Below are positions 47,029 through 55,929 of a stretch of DNA of 64,000 bases, in pieces (position 1 is the first letter of the stretch; every line of letters begins with the position of its first letter). Position numbers and translations under genes: made by a program. The notes under the pieces are model-generated. The model saw nothing but the letters and a program-made list of their open reading frames with translations, had not been told where the DNA came from and made no database searches. Origin of the DNA: Marichromatium purpuratum 984 (lineage in GTDB: Bacteria; Pseudomonadota; Gammaproteobacteria; Chromatiales; Chromatiaceae); NCBI RefSeq assembly GCF_000224005.2, contig NZ_CP007031.1:3067001-3131000 (forward strand). The letters are read 5' to 3'.

Positions 47029-47575
47029 GGCCAGCGGCCAGCGGCCAGCGGCCAGCGGCCAGCGGCCAAGATTGAACCGCAAAGGCGCGAAGCACGCAAA
47101 GGAGTTTGGATAGGCAAGACCGCAGCGCCGACGCGGGGCATCACTGGAGGCTGATCGCTGGAAGCTCATTCGAACTGCGAAGGCGCGAAGCACGCAAAGG
47201 GGTTTGGATAGGCAAGACTCCAACGCCGACGTGGACCATCACTGGAGGCTGATCGCTGGAAGCTCATTCGAACTGCGAAGGCGCGAAGCACGCAAAGGAG
47301 TTTGGATAGGCAAGACCGCAGCGCCGACGCGGGGCATCACTGGAGGCTGTCAGCTGGCGGCTGGCGGCTGGCGGCTGATCGCTGATCGCTGATCGCTGGA
47401 AGCCCTTCTCATTCTTTGCGCCCTTTGGGCCTTTGCGGTTCAAACTTCCTGGCGGCTGGCGGCTGGCGGCTGGCGGCTGGCGGCTGGCGGCTGGCGGCTG
47501 GCGGCTGATCGCTGGAAGCCCTTCTCTTCTTCGCGCCCTTTGGGCCTTTGCGGCTCAGACTTCCTGGCGACTGGC
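47029..47575. repeat. Large nested repeat array (heptamers, 98-bp tandem, inverted arms)
   Basis: About 550 bases made almost wholly of repeats. Six GGCCAGC-type units (47029-47070) are followed by a left arm beginning TTGAACCGCAAAGG, three 98-bp tandem units (47083-47350), CTGGCGG-type and TGATCGC units, and a right arm CCTTTGCGGTTCAAAC (47430-47445). Eight exact CTGGCGG units (47449-47504) and a second right arm (47535-47560) complete it. The left and right arms are inverted relative to each other. No gene is supported here; the last 20 bases overlap the 3' end of msrA. Confidence 0.9.
47083..47350. repeat. 98-bp tandem repeat, three copies
   Basis: The segment beginning AGGCGCGAAGCACGCAAAGG occurs at 47083, 47181 and 47279, an exact 98-base period. 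Copies 1 and 3 agree closely (GACCGCAGCGCCGACGCGGG), while copy 2 differs there (GACTCCAACGCCGACGTGGA). Each ends in CACTGGAGGCTG; copy 3 is cut short by heptamer sequence. Confidence 0.9.
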
Positions 47576-48115
47576 AGCGCCCGACGCGAGCAGCGCGCGA
47601 TGGCGTTGACGCAGCTTGGCGAGCTTGGGGTCGATCACCGCCTGGCAGTAAGGCTGCCGGGGGTGGCGGCGGAAGTAGCCCTGGTGCTCGGGTTCGGCTG
47701 GGTAGAAGGTCGGCGCCGGGGCGAGTTCGGTGACGATGGGGTTGGGCCAGAGCCCGGCGGCATCGAGCCGGGCGATCGTCTTGGCAGCCTGCGTGCGCTG
47801 CGCATCGTCGTGATGAAAGATCACCGAGCGGTACTGGGTGCCGACATCGGCGCCCTGACGATCGGGCGTGGTCGGATCATGGAGGGTGAAGAACACCTCG
47901 AGCAGAGTCGCGTAGTCGATCACCGTCGGATCGAATCGCACCTGCACCACCTCCGCATGACCGGTATCGCCACGACAGACGTCGCGGTAACTCGGTCGCT
48001 CCAGCACACCGCCGGCATAACCTGAGACCACCGCCTTCACGCCACGCAGCCGCTCGAAACCCGCCTCCAGACACCAGAAGCATCCTCCCCCGAGGATCGC
48101 CGTCTCGTCTTGCAT
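47555..48115 (-). CDS. msrA: Peptide methionine sulfoxide reductase MsrA
   Basis: Reduces Met-S-sulfoxide in oxidised proteins. The 186-residue protein has the catalytic motif GGGCFWCLE (C12), GYAGG, GHAEVVQVRFDP, and the recycling Cys in QPYCQAVIDPK. CGGAGGAGG stands before the ATG at 48115. The C-terminal codons and stop lie at the edge of the large repeat array, so the end of the protein (ALLASGAASRQEV) may have been altered by repeat insertion. Confidence 0.94.
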   Translation of the reverse strand: MQDETAILGGGCFWCLEAGFERLRGVKAVVSGYAGGVLERPSYRDVCRGDTGHAEVVQVRFDPTVIDYATLLEVFFTLHDPTTPDRQGADVGTQYRSVIFHHDDAQRTQAAKTIARLDAAGLWPNPIVTELAPAPTFYPAEPEHQGYFRRHPRQPYCQAVIDPKLAKLRQRHRALLASGAASRQEV

Positions 48116-48369
48116 GCCGCCTCCTCCGATGCTGGCCAAGTGATCGAGCCCCGGCAAGGACCGGGCGCTCGTCCCCAGAGATTGCGGCACCCGTGGGCAT
48201 GGACAAGACCGTCGCCACCACGCGCGCAACCGTCGCACCCCGACTGCCGGTCGACTCTCGACTGATGGATATCAATGCGCCAGCACTACCTCATGGCCGC
48301 ATTCTTGCCCTCGACAGCCCGGCATCGGTCAGGGGGACCTGGCCGACACAAAACAGCGACAAAGCAGCC
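48116..48369. other. Intergenic region upstream of msrA
   Basis: About 250 bases with no recognised gene, followed by the AT-rich promoter-like stretch of the small RNA candidate (48370-48488). Confidence 0.4.
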
Positions 48370-48488
48370 TTGACAAGAAAAACATTAATTAAGAAACTTA
48401 TGATGTACTAAAGCTGGGGCTTTGGTGCATCCTTCAACCTCCTTTGGTGGTAATGATTTAAGGCGCGGCTCACTGCCGCGCTTTTTTT
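48370..48488 (+). ncRNA. Candidate small RNA with anti-Shine-Dalgarno motif
   Basis: An AT-rich promoter-like stretch includes TTGACA (48370) and TATGAT (48399-48404), but these are 23 bases apart, so the -35 is unsure. From about 48410 the RNA would hold a small hairpin AAAGC/GCTTT, then an unpaired CCTCCTTT (48438-48445), which is complementary to the core of bacterial ribosome-binding sites, and end at a strong rho-independent terminator. No open frame fits the plus strand. The form recalls the CUCCUCCC-bearing sRNAs of alphaproteobacteria, but no family match can be claimed. Confidence 0.55.
48463..48488 (+). terminator. Rho-independent terminator
   Basis: GCGCGGC (48463-48469), loop TCACT, GCCGCGC (48475-48481) and then seven T (48482-48488). 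This is the clearest intrinsic terminator in the window and is on the plus strand, facing the 3' end of the DUF2934 gene. It implies a plus-strand transcript from the preceding gap. Confidence 0.9.
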
Positions 48489-48702
48489 ATGTCTTGCGCC
48501 CGATCAGCAACCGCAGTCCGTGCGGCGGCTCATACCGCTCGACTCCGACACCGGCCGGCAACGCATCGATCATGCGCTCGGCGGCAAGCCAGTCGCGCTC
48601 GGCACCACCCGGCGCGAACCCGCGTCGCTCGGCCAGATAGTAGGCCGCCTCGGCGATCATTCGCCGTCTCCGCGCCACGCTCTCCCCTGCAACATCCTCC
48701 AT
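48487..48702 (-). CDS. DUF2934 domain protein
   Basis: A 71-residue protein with the DUF2934 core RRRRMIAEAAYYLAERRGFAPGGAERDWLAAERMID (about 11-45) and a short C-terminal part. The family is small, soluble and of unknown function. ATG 48702 has GAGGAGG upstream; a longer frame to 48771 is less likely. Its stop codon overlaps the T-run of the plus-strand terminator. Confidence 0.8.
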   Translation of the reverse strand: MEDVAGESVARRRRMIAEAAYYLAERRGFAPGGAERDWLAAERMIDALPAGVGVERYEPPHGLRLLIGRKT

Positions 48703-48880
48703 TGCATGCCTCCTCGCATCGGTTCGGTAACACCCGCACGGCACAATCCTGCCTCGACATCGTCTCGACAAGATGACGAGCGACGGATCAGAGCGCTTGC
48801 AGCGCCGTCATGACGGCGCGATGCTTCATACACGAAAAGAAACCGAACGACCACCACCCAGACCACCGCAGAGGACCGAC

Positions 48881-49393
48881 ATGGCCGCTCCCGAGCCTCC
48901 CCTGTCACGCCGTATCCGACTCGCCCTGAAGCAGGCCTGGCGTATCCTCGTCGGCCCGCGCCCCGACGCCGCATTGGAGCTACAGCAAGCGCACGATCAG
49001 AACGCTCGACGAGGTGGGCAAGACGCCGCGCTACAGCTGCTCGCGCTGCTCCAGCGCGAGGGTCGTCTGGTCGATTTCCTGCAGCAGGACATCGCCGACA
49101 GCGACGACGCGACGCTCGGCGCATCAGCACGAATCGTGCACAACGGGTGTCGCCGAGTACTCGACGAGCATCTGCCGCTCGCCCCGATCTGCCAGGCGCC
49201 CGAGGGCACCCGCATCACCCTCGAGCCCGGCTTCGACGCCAACCGACTGCGCCCGAGCGGCGCCCTGGTCGGCGAGCCGCCCTTCACCGGCACCCTGATA
49301 CACCCTGGCTGGGAGGTGCGCGCGGTCCGCCTGCCCGCCCCCACCCCGGGTCATGATCCGCGCATCATCGCCGCAGCGGAGGTGGAGCTGTGA
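48881..49393 (+). CDS. DUF2760 protein, partner of the Hsp70-like protein
   Basis: A 170-residue protein. A DUF2760 core is recognisable in AALQLLALLQREGRLVDFLQQDIADSDDATLGASARIVHNGCRRVLDEH and later GTLIHPGWEVRAVRLP. It has no signal peptide. The start at 48881 has GAGGA upstream. It overlaps the following Hsp70-like gene by GTGA, indicating translational coupling and probable direct cooperation; the biochemical role is unknown. Confidence 0.8.
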   Translation: MAAPEPPLSRRIRLALKQAWRILVGPRPDAALELQQAHDQNARRGGQDAALQLLALLQREGRLVDFLQQDIADSDDATLGASARIVHNGCRRVLDEHLPLAPICQAPEGTRITLEPGFDANRLRPSGALVGEPPFTGTLIHPGWEVRAVRLPAPTPGHDPRIIAAAEVEL

Positions 49394-51213
49394 GCAGCGC
49401 GCGCCACGCCATCGGCATCGATCTCGGCACCACCCATTGCGCCCTCTCCTGGGTCGACGCCGCCAACAGCGAGGGCGAGCGGGTCGCGCAGCACCAGCTG
49501 GCGATCCCGCAACTGACCGCGCCCGGTACCCTGGAGGCACACGCGCTGCTGCCCGCCTTTCTCTATCTGCCGCACCGCGACGAACTCGACCCCGCCGCGC
49601 TCGCCCTGCCCTGGCCGGCGGCACCGACCCCGATTGCCGGCGCACTGGCCCGAGCCCTCGGCCTCGCCACCCCGATTCGGCTGGTGGCAAGCGCCAAGAG
49701 CTGGCTGTGCCACCCCGAAATCGATCGCGAGGCGCCGATCCTGCCGGTCGAGGCCCCGGACGAGGTCGAGCGGATCTCGCCGCTGGCCGCGACCATGCAG
49801 TATCTCGCCCATCTGCGCGCGGCCTGGGACAGCGCCCATCCGCAGGACCCACTCGCCGCCCAGGCACTGACCATCACCGTGCCCGCCTCTTTCGATCCGG
49901 CCGCGCGCGAACTCACCGCCACGGCGGCGCGCGCCGTCGGACTCGACGACTTCACCCTGCTCGAGGAACCGCAGGCGGCGCTCTACAGCTGGATTGCGGC
50001 GAGCGCCGGCGGTTGGCGCGAACAGGTCGCGATCGGTGATCTGATCCTGGTGATCGATGTCGGCGGCGGCACCACCGATCTCTCGCTGATCGCCGTCGAC
50101 GCGCGCGAGGGCGCGCTCGAACTGACCCGGGTCGCGGTCGGCGAACACATCCTGCTCGGCGGCGACAACATGGACCTGGCGCTCGCCCACCGGCTGCGCA
50201 CCAAGCTCGCCGCCGCCGGGGTCGCACTCGACCGCTGGCAGCTCCAGCAGCTCACCCACGGCTGCCGCGACGCCAAGGAGGCGCTGTTCAGCGAACCCGG
50301 GCTGGAGCGCCTGCCGGTGGTGCTGGCCAGCCGCGGCGCGCGCCTGGTCGGCGCCAGCATCCGCACCGAGCTGACCCGCGACGAACTCGAGGAGACCCTG
50401 GTCGAGGGCTTCTTCCCCGAGGTCACGGCCGACAGCCGCCCTCGAGCGCGCGCCCGCGCCGCGCTCACCCGGGTCGGCCTGCCCTATGCGCAGGACCCGG
50501 CGATCACCCGCCACCTGGCCGCCTTTCTCACCCGTCACCACGAGGCCGGCGCGACCACGGCGACGCTCGCGCAACCGACGGCGGTGCTGTTCAACGGCGG
50601 GGTGTTCAAGGCCGAGGCGTTGCGCGAGCGGGTGATGGCCGTGCTCGCCGCCTGGCTGGCGCCGAGCGGCGCACCGCCGCCGCGCCAGCTCACCGCCACC
50701 GATCTCGATCTCGCCGTCGCCCGTGGCGCCGCCTTCCACGCCCATGCGCGGCGCCACGGCGGGGTGCGGATCCGCAGCGGGACCTCTCATGCCTATTATG
50801 TCGGCGTCGAGGGCGCGGCCCCGGCGGTGCCCGGGATCGACCCGGAGCTTGCCGCGCTCTGTCTGGTCCCGCTCGGGCTGGAGGAGGGCTCGCCTGCGGT
50901 GGCGCCAGATCAGGAGTTCGGTCTGGTGGTCGGCGAGCCGGTACGCTTTCGTTTCTTCGGCTCGGACCTCAGGCGCGATGACCGCGTCGGCGACCTGCTC
51001 GAGGAATGGTCGCCGGATGCGCTGAGCGAACTCGAGGAGGTCCAGGTCACGCTCACCGCGCATCGCCACCGTCCCGGCGAGGTGGTCGCGGTGCAACTGC
51101 AGGCGGCGGTGACCGAAACCGGCACCCTGGAGCTGACCGCGCTGCCGAGCGACGGCGGCGAGGAACGCTGGGCGGTGGCCTTCGACACCCGTGGCCGTGA
51201 CACCCCGCGCTAG
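49390..51213 (+). CDS. Hsp70/DnaK-family ATPase, divergent
   Basis: A 607-residue protein with an actin-like ATPase domain: phosphate-1 AIGIDLGTTHCALSW, connect-1 LEEPQAALYSW, phosphate-2 VIDVGGGTTDLSLI and adenosine motif FNGGVFKAEALRERV. The substrate-binding part is unlike DnaK and lacks an EEVD-type tail. It belongs to the YegD/DUF2760-associated group of Hsp70 relatives. GTG start within the DUF2760 stop. In many bacteria a second, DUF3731-bearing Hsp70 follows; here glgA follows, so the set is reduced. Confidence 0.85.
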   Translation: MSSARHAIGIDLGTTHCALSWVDAANSEGERVAQHQLAIPQLTAPGTLEAHALLPAFLYLPHRDELDPAALALPWPAAPTPIAGALARALGLATPIRLVASAKSWLCHPEIDREAPILPVEAPDEVERISPLAATMQYLAHLRAAWDSAHPQDPLAAQALTITVPASFDPAARELTATAARAVGLDDFTLLEEPQAALYSWIAASAGGWREQVAIGDLILVIDVGGGTTDLSLIAVDAREGALELTRVAVGEHILLGGDNMDLALAHRLRTKLAAAGVALDRWQLQQLTHGCRDAKEALFSEPGLERLPVVLASRGARLVGASIRTELTRDELEETLVEGFFPEVTADSRPRARARAALTRVGLPYAQDPAITRHLAAFLTRHHEAGATTATLAQPTAVLFNGGVFKAEALRERVMAVLAAWLAPSGAPPPRQLTATDLDLAVARGAAFHAHARRHGGVRIRSGTSHAYYVGVEGAAPAVPGIDPELAALCLVPLGLEEGSPAVAPDQEFGLVVGEPVRFRFFGSDLRRDDRVGDLLEEWSPDALSELEEVQVTLTAHRHRPGEVVAVQLQAAVTETGTLELTALPSDGGEERWAVAFDTRGRDTPR

Positions 51214-51309
51214 GCGCTACCCGCACTTGATGCGATAAGGGGTAAACTGAACGTCTCGCGCCCCCAGGATCGCGAACCGCGCGCAACGACAGCAGCAGGA
51301 ACCGAGTCG

Positions 51310-53133
51310 ATGGCGAAACAGCCCACGGGATCGAAAACCAAGCCCAGCACCCGGCGGCGGCGCAGCGCTGCCAAGGACACGGTCGGGAGCAACCCGCCAC
51401 CGACGCCGCAGACCGCCGATTCACCGACCTCGCCGGAAGCGGCCGGCGCTGTGCCCGTTCCCCAGGAGCGCCCCGTCACGCAATCAGGACGCGAACCGGA
51501 GCAGACGGAGCAGACGGAGCAGACGGAGCAGACGGAGCAGACGGAGCAGACGGAGCAGACGGAGGCTAGCCCGGTGGTGGCGCAGCCGCCAGCCCGTGAG
51601 GCGCCCGCGTCGTGCCCCGAGTCCGAGCCCCCTCCCCCGCCCACACCGGCGCGCCCCGGGCTGTTCGTGGTCCATGTCACCCCGGAGCTGGCCACCGTGG
51701 CCAAGGTCGGCGGTCTGGCCGACGTGGTCTTCGGGCTCAGCCGCGAACTGGCGATCCGTGGCAACCATGTCGAGATCGTGCTGCCGAAGTACGCCTCGAT
51801 GCGCTACGACCAGATCTACGACCTGCACGAGGTCCACCGCGATCTCTGGGTGCCCTGGTACGACGGGGCGATCCATTGCAGCGTCTACTTCGGCTTCGTC
51901 CACGACCGCAAGTGCTTCTTCATCGAGCCGCACTCGGGCGACGACTTCTTCGATCGCCCGGCGATCTACGGCTATCCCGACGACGTGCTGCGCTATGCCT
52001 TCTTCTCGCGCGCGGCCATCGAGTTCCTCTGGCAGAGCGGCAAACACCCGGACGTGATCCACTGCCACGACTGGCAGACGGCGCTGCTGCCGGTCTATCT
52101 CTACGAGTTCTATCAGCGTCTGGGGATGACCCACCCCCGGGTCTGCCTGACCATCCACAACTTCGCCCATCAGGGCGTGGTCGACGGCGCGCTGCTGCGC
52201 GCCACCGGACTGCAGCACCCCGAGCGCTTCCATCACCACGACCGTCTCGGCGACCCGCGCTACCCGGGCATGCTCAATCTGCTCAAGGGCGGCATCGTCT
52301 ATTCCAACTTCGTCACCACCGTCTCGCCCCGCTATGCCTTCGAGACCAAGGACCAGGGCCAGGGCTTCGGTCTCGAGGGCGTGCTCCATGCCCACCAGAT
52401 CAAGTACGGCGGGGTGGTCAACGGCATCGACTACGACCTCTGGAACCCCGAGATCGACCGCCACATCCCGGCGCGCTACGGTATCGAGACCATCGAGGCC
52501 AAGTACGACGACAAGCGCGCGCTGCGCCAACGCCTGATGCTCGCCGACAACGAGAAGGCGATCGTCGCCTTCATCGGCCGACTCGACCCGCAGAAGGGAC
52601 TCGAGCTGGTGCGTCACGCGATCTTCTACACCCTCGAGCGCGGCGCCCAGTTCGTGCTCCTCGGCTCCAGTCCGGACCCGGCGATCAATGCCGACTTCTG
52701 GGGACTCAAGCGGATGCTCAACGACAGCCCCGACTGTCATCTCGAGATCGGCTTCGACGAGGATCTGGCGCACCTGATCTATGCCGGCGCTGACATGATG
52801 CTGGTGCCCAGCCGCTTCGAGCCCTGCGGCCTGACCCAGATGATCGCGCTGCGCTACGGCACCATCCCGGTGGTGCGCGCCGTCGGCGGCCTGGCCGACA
52901 CCGTGTTCGACAAGGACCACGCCGCCCGCCCGCTGCACGAGCGCAACGGCTATGTGTTCAACGACTACGACCACGCCGGACTGGAATCGGCGCTGGGCCG
53001 GGCGATCGCCTGCTATCGCGACTACCCCGACGACTTCCGCGCGCTGATGCGCAACGCGATGCACACCGACTACTCCTGGAACCGTCCCGGCCAGGACTAT
53101 CTCAACATCTACGACTACATTCGTAACGGCTGA
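51310..53133 (+). CDS. glgA: Glycogen synthase with low-complexity N-terminal extension
   Basis: GT5 glycogen/starch synthase, using ADP-glucose. The catalytic part (about 117-607) starts GLFVVHVTPELATVAKVGGLADVV, holding the KxGGL substrate motif, and includes the IHNFAHQG, GRLDPQKGLE and SRFEPCGLTQMIALRYG (E-X7-E region) segments. The first about 115 residues are basic then Pro/Gln/Thr-rich, with seven exact Glu-Gln-Thr repeats at residues 64-84, and are absent from typical GlgA of about 480 residues. A GH13 enzyme follows, so the pair serves alpha-glucan metabolism. Confidence 0.92.
   Translation: MAKQPTGSKTKPSTRRRRSAAKDTVGSNPPPTPQTADSPTSPEAAGAVPVPQERPVTQSGREPEQTEQTEQTEQTEQTEQTEQTEASPVVAQPPAREAPASCPESEPPPPPTPARPGLFVVHVTPELATVAKVGGLADVVFGLSRELAIRGNHVEIVLPKYASMRYDQIYDLHEVHRDLWVPWYDGAIHCSVYFGFVHDRKCFFIEPHSGDDFFDRPAIYGYPDDVLRYAFFSRAAIEFLWQSGKHPDVIHCHDWQTALLPVYLYEFYQRLGMTHPRVCLTIHNFAHQGVVDGALLRATGLQHPERFHHHDRLGDPRYPGMLNLLKGGIVYSNFVTTVSPRYAFETKDQGQGFGLEGVLHAHQIKYGGVVNGIDYDLWNPEIDRHIPARYGIETIEAKYDDKRALRQRLMLADNEKAIVAFIGRLDPQKGLELVRHAIFYTLERGAQFVLLGSSPDPAINADFWGLKRMLNDSPDCHLEIGFDEDLAHLIYAGADMMLVPSRFEPCGLTQMIALRYGTIPVVRAVGGLADTVFDKDHAARPLHERNGYVFNDYDHAGLESALGRAIACYRDYPDDFRALMRNAMHTDYSWNRPGQDYLNIYDYIRNG
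51499..51561 (+). repeat. 9-bp coding tandem repeat in glgA (seven copies)
   Basis: GAGCAGACG is repeated seven times without change, encoding Glu-Gln-Thr each time. The nucleotide identity points to recent slippage expansion. Changes in copy number keep the reading frame, so the length of the tract may vary between strains. Confidence 0.95.
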
Positions 53134-53176
53134 GGTCGGCGGCCATCGGCGGTCTGTGACGAGTAAGGATCATGCG

Positions 53177-54445
53177 ATGAAGCTCTATAACCTCTTCCCC
53201 CGGCTCTGTGGCCCTCTCGATGAGTGGACGCCCCATCTCGAGCGTGCCGCCGACCTCGGCTTCGACTGGGTGTTCGTCAACCCCATCCAGAAACGCGGCC
53301 GCTCCGACAGTCTCTACTCGATCACCGACTACTTCGCCATCAGCCGCGACGTCCTGCGTCCCGGCTCGCGGACCCCACACAAGCGCCAGGTCCGCGCCAT
53401 GATCACCGAGGCCGAACACCTCGGCATGCGGGTGATGATCGATCTGGTGATCAACCACTGCGCGATCGACGCCAGGCTGGTGCGCAACCACCCGGAGTGG
53501 TTCGTGCGCGAGGGCCAGCGGGTGGCCAACGCCGCCTGCATCGAGGCCGACGGCACCCGAGTGGTGTGGGAGGACCTGGCGCAGTTCGACTGGCACCACA
53601 CCTGCGATCGCGAGGGGCTGTTCGGCTACTGTCTGGAGGTGGTCGAGCACCTGATCGCGCTCGGCTTTCGCGGCTTCCGCTGCGACGCCGCCTACCAGGT
53701 CCCGGCGGCGGTCTGGCATCGGCTGATCGAGCACGTCCACCGCGACCACCCGGAGGTGGTGTTCGTCGCCGAGACCCTCGGCTGTTCGCCCGAGCAGACC
53801 CGCGAGACCGCCGCTGCAGGCTTCGATGCCATCTTCAACAGTGGCAAGTGGTGGGACTTCGCCTCGCCCTGGCTGCTCGAGCAGTACGATGCCACCCGTG
53901 CCCTGGTGCCCTCGATCGGCTTCCCCGAGAGCCACGACACCGCGCGGCTCTATGCCGAGTCCGGCGGCAACCGTCACGCCCTGGAGCAGCGCTATCTGTT
54001 CGCCGCACTGTTCTCCGGCGGGGTACTGATGCCGATCGGCTACGAGTTCGGCTTCGCCCGACGGCTCGACGTGGTGACCACTCGAGCCACGCACTGGGAG
54101 ACGCCCAACCTCGGTCTCAGCGACTTCATCCGCCACGTCAACGCGGTCAAGGACGCCCACCCGGTGTTCCAGGGCGAGGGGCCGGTGCGCATCATCCCGC
54201 TCGACAACCCGGCGGTGCTGTTGCTGCACAAGCGCACCGAGGACGGCGTCGGCGAGGCGCTGATCGCGCTCAACAAGGACACCAGCCAACGCCAGTGGCT
54301 GCATGTCGACGACCTCTATCGCCACCTCGCGCGCCCGGCGCCGCTGCGCGATTGCTCCTTCCAGTGGGCGATGGACTATCTGCCCACGCCCTTCGAGTTC
54401 GAGCTGGCGCCGGGGATGGCGCGAGTCCTGGTCACCGGGGACTGA
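53177..54445 (+). CDS. GH13 alpha-amylase-family enzyme
   Basis: A 422-residue TIM-barrel glycosidase/transglycosidase. Region I is MIDLVINHC, the nucleophile is Asp in GFRGFRCDAAYQVP, the acid/base Glu is in VVFVAETLGC, and the transition-state Asp is in FPESHDT. It has no signal peptide, so it works in the cytoplasm on glycogen or maltodextrin; specificity cannot be read. AAGGA precedes ATG 53177; a GTG at 53156 is in frame. It follows glgA by 43 bases and overlaps the convergent lipoprotein gene by 14 bases. Confidence 0.88.
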   Translation: MKLYNLFPRLCGPLDEWTPHLERAADLGFDWVFVNPIQKRGRSDSLYSITDYFAISRDVLRPGSRTPHKRQVRAMITEAEHLGMRVMIDLVINHCAIDARLVRNHPEWFVREGQRVANAACIEADGTRVVWEDLAQFDWHHTCDREGLFGYCLEVVEHLIALGFRGFRCDAAYQVPAAVWHRLIEHVHRDHPEVVFVAETLGCSPEQTRETAAAGFDAIFNSGKWWDFASPWLLEQYDATRALVPSIGFPESHDTARLYAESGGNRHALEQRYLFAALFSGGVLMPIGYEFGFARRLDVVTTRATHWETPNLGLSDFIRHVNAVKDAHPVFQGEGPVRIIPLDNPAVLLLHKRTEDGVGEALIALNKDTSQRQWLHVDDLYRHLARPAPLRDCSFQWAMDYLPTPFEFELAPGMARVLVTGD

Positions 54446-55760
54446 CCCCGTCCTCCACGTCGGGAAAGCGCCAGGTCGCCGGTCCGGTACGCTCGAGCCC
54501 GCGCAGCGGGTCGTTCGGTCCGTGGCCATAGCGCAACAAGGCGACCAGGTCGGCGCTCACCCGGGGGTTGGTGGTGAAATAGCCGTGTCCGAAGAAATCG
54601 GTACGCCGTCCCTCGTAGCTGATCATGTCGACCCGACCGAAGGTCGCCAGATACCGCTGCGCGCCCGAGCTGATGTCCTTGAGGGTGATCTGCCCCACCC
54701 GATCGCGACTGCGGAACAGGATCCGCGAGATCAGCAGGGCACGATCGCGCGGCGAGGCATAGACGGTCAGCCGCCCGGAGAGCAGCTGAGGCAGCGGCCG
54801 ACCGGCGCGCGCGCCGAGCAGGCCGGGATCGGAGACGAAACCGGTGATCTTCTGCGCGGCCAGATCGATGTCGATGTCCGGTGACATCAGCACCAGATTG
54901 TCGATGCGATAGCGCGCGCGCGGATCCTGGCCCTGGGTCAGCGCCTCGATCACCAGCTCGCGCAACGCATCGACCAGCACCAGGGTGCCACGGCTGTGGG
55001 CGAGCAACTGGATGCGCTCGAGCCCAGGGGTGGCGGCCAGCATGCGCAGTGTCTTCTTGAGGTGCTCGACGGCGTACTCGGCCGACTCGGTGGTGGCGGT
55101 ATAGGAGGTCAACAGGTTGCCGCTCGCCGCGGCCGGCCAGGTAAAGATGGCACAGACCGGCTCGCGGCCGAGGAAATGACACAGCTCGGCGGCGGTGTAG
55201 GCGGCACTGGCGAAGGTCTCGTTGAAGCCGTGGACATAGAGCAGCAGCTCCTTGCGCGGCGCCGCGGCCAGCCGCAGTCGCAACTGTTGCTGGAGGTCGG
55301 CGCGGGCGCGGGCGAAGCGACGCAGCTCGGCCGGATCGAGACGGATCCGATCGGCGTCGTCGCGAACGATGGCATAGGGCTCCTCGGGAAAGCGCCCGAG
55401 TTCCTCGACCCGGCCCAGCTCCAGGGTCACCGCTCGGGTGCGCCGCGCCAGCAGGCTCTGGCGCAACAGCCCATCGCCGTCGAGCCCAGAGCCGATCCGC
55501 ACCCGCGCGGTGCCATAGACCAGCCCACGCAGCCGCCCTTCGCCATAGGGCGCCGTGTCATCGGCGTCGGCGGTGGCGCGGTCGGTGACATAGAGCAGCT
55601 CGAGATCACCAGGGTCGCGCGGCGCGTTGGTAAACAGCACCTGCTGCGCCGGCGACTGATAGAGCAACGGGGTCGGCATCAACTCGCGCGCCTTGCCGGC
55701 GCAACCGCCGACCAGCACCCCGACCAGCAGCACCTCGCCCATCGCTCGCACCATCCGCAT
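54432..55760 (-). CDS. Alpha/beta-hydrolase lipoprotein (DUF900-like)
   Basis: A 442-residue lipoprotein: lipobox LVGGC, with Cys at about residue 20. A DUF900-type hydrolase domain follows, with LLLYVHGFNETFASAAYTAAEL, the nucleophile elbow LLAHSRGTLVLVDAL (Ser) and the later aspartate region VLMSPDIDID. The substrate is unknown. GGAGG stands seven bases before the ATG at 55760. It is divergent from the FHA-ABC gene and so shares a regulatory gap with the signalling cluster. Confidence 0.82.
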   Translation of the reverse strand: MRMVRAMGEVLLVGVLVGGCAGKARELMPTPLLYQSPAQQVLFTNAPRDPGDLELLYVTDRATADADDTAPYGEGRLRGLVYGTARVRIGSGLDGDGLLRQSLLARRTRAVTLELGRVEELGRFPEEPYAIVRDDADRIRLDPAELRRFARARADLQQQLRLRLAAAPRKELLLYVHGFNETFASAAYTAAELCHFLGREPVCAIFTWPAAASGNLLTSYTATTESAEYAVEHLKKTLRMLAATPGLERIQLLAHSRGTLVLVDALRELVIEALTQGQDPRARYRIDNLVLMSPDIDIDLAAQKITGFVSDPGLLGARAGRPLPQLLSGRLTVYASPRDRALLISRILFRSRDRVGQITLKDISSGAQRYLATFGRVDMISYEGRRTDFFGHGYFTTNPRVSADLVALLRYGHGPNDPLRGLERTGPATWRFPDVEDGVSPR

Positions 55761-55929
55761 GGTTCGCCTCCGTGCTCGCCGCGCCTCTTTTTCCGGTTGA
55801 GTCGAGGATAGACCACAACCATCCGACGCTCCGCCGCACGCACACCTCATGCCACGCGCACGGTTTTATCGACGCGAACAATGGGGTAGATTTCGCTACA
55901 GCAGTCATCCACGAAACGAGGACCCGGCG

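Noticed and set aside
47029-47575. CRISPR-like array
   Set aside because: The repeats are contiguous heptamers and 98-bp tandems without unique spacers, and no cas genes are present.
48398-48438. Minus-strand 10-codon frame MHQSPSFSTS with a perfect AGGAGG seven bases before it
   Set aside because: The apparent Shine-Dalgarno is just the complement of the plus-strand CCTCCTTT, and the terminator shows the transcript runs on the plus strand. A leader peptide is not excluded but is less likely.
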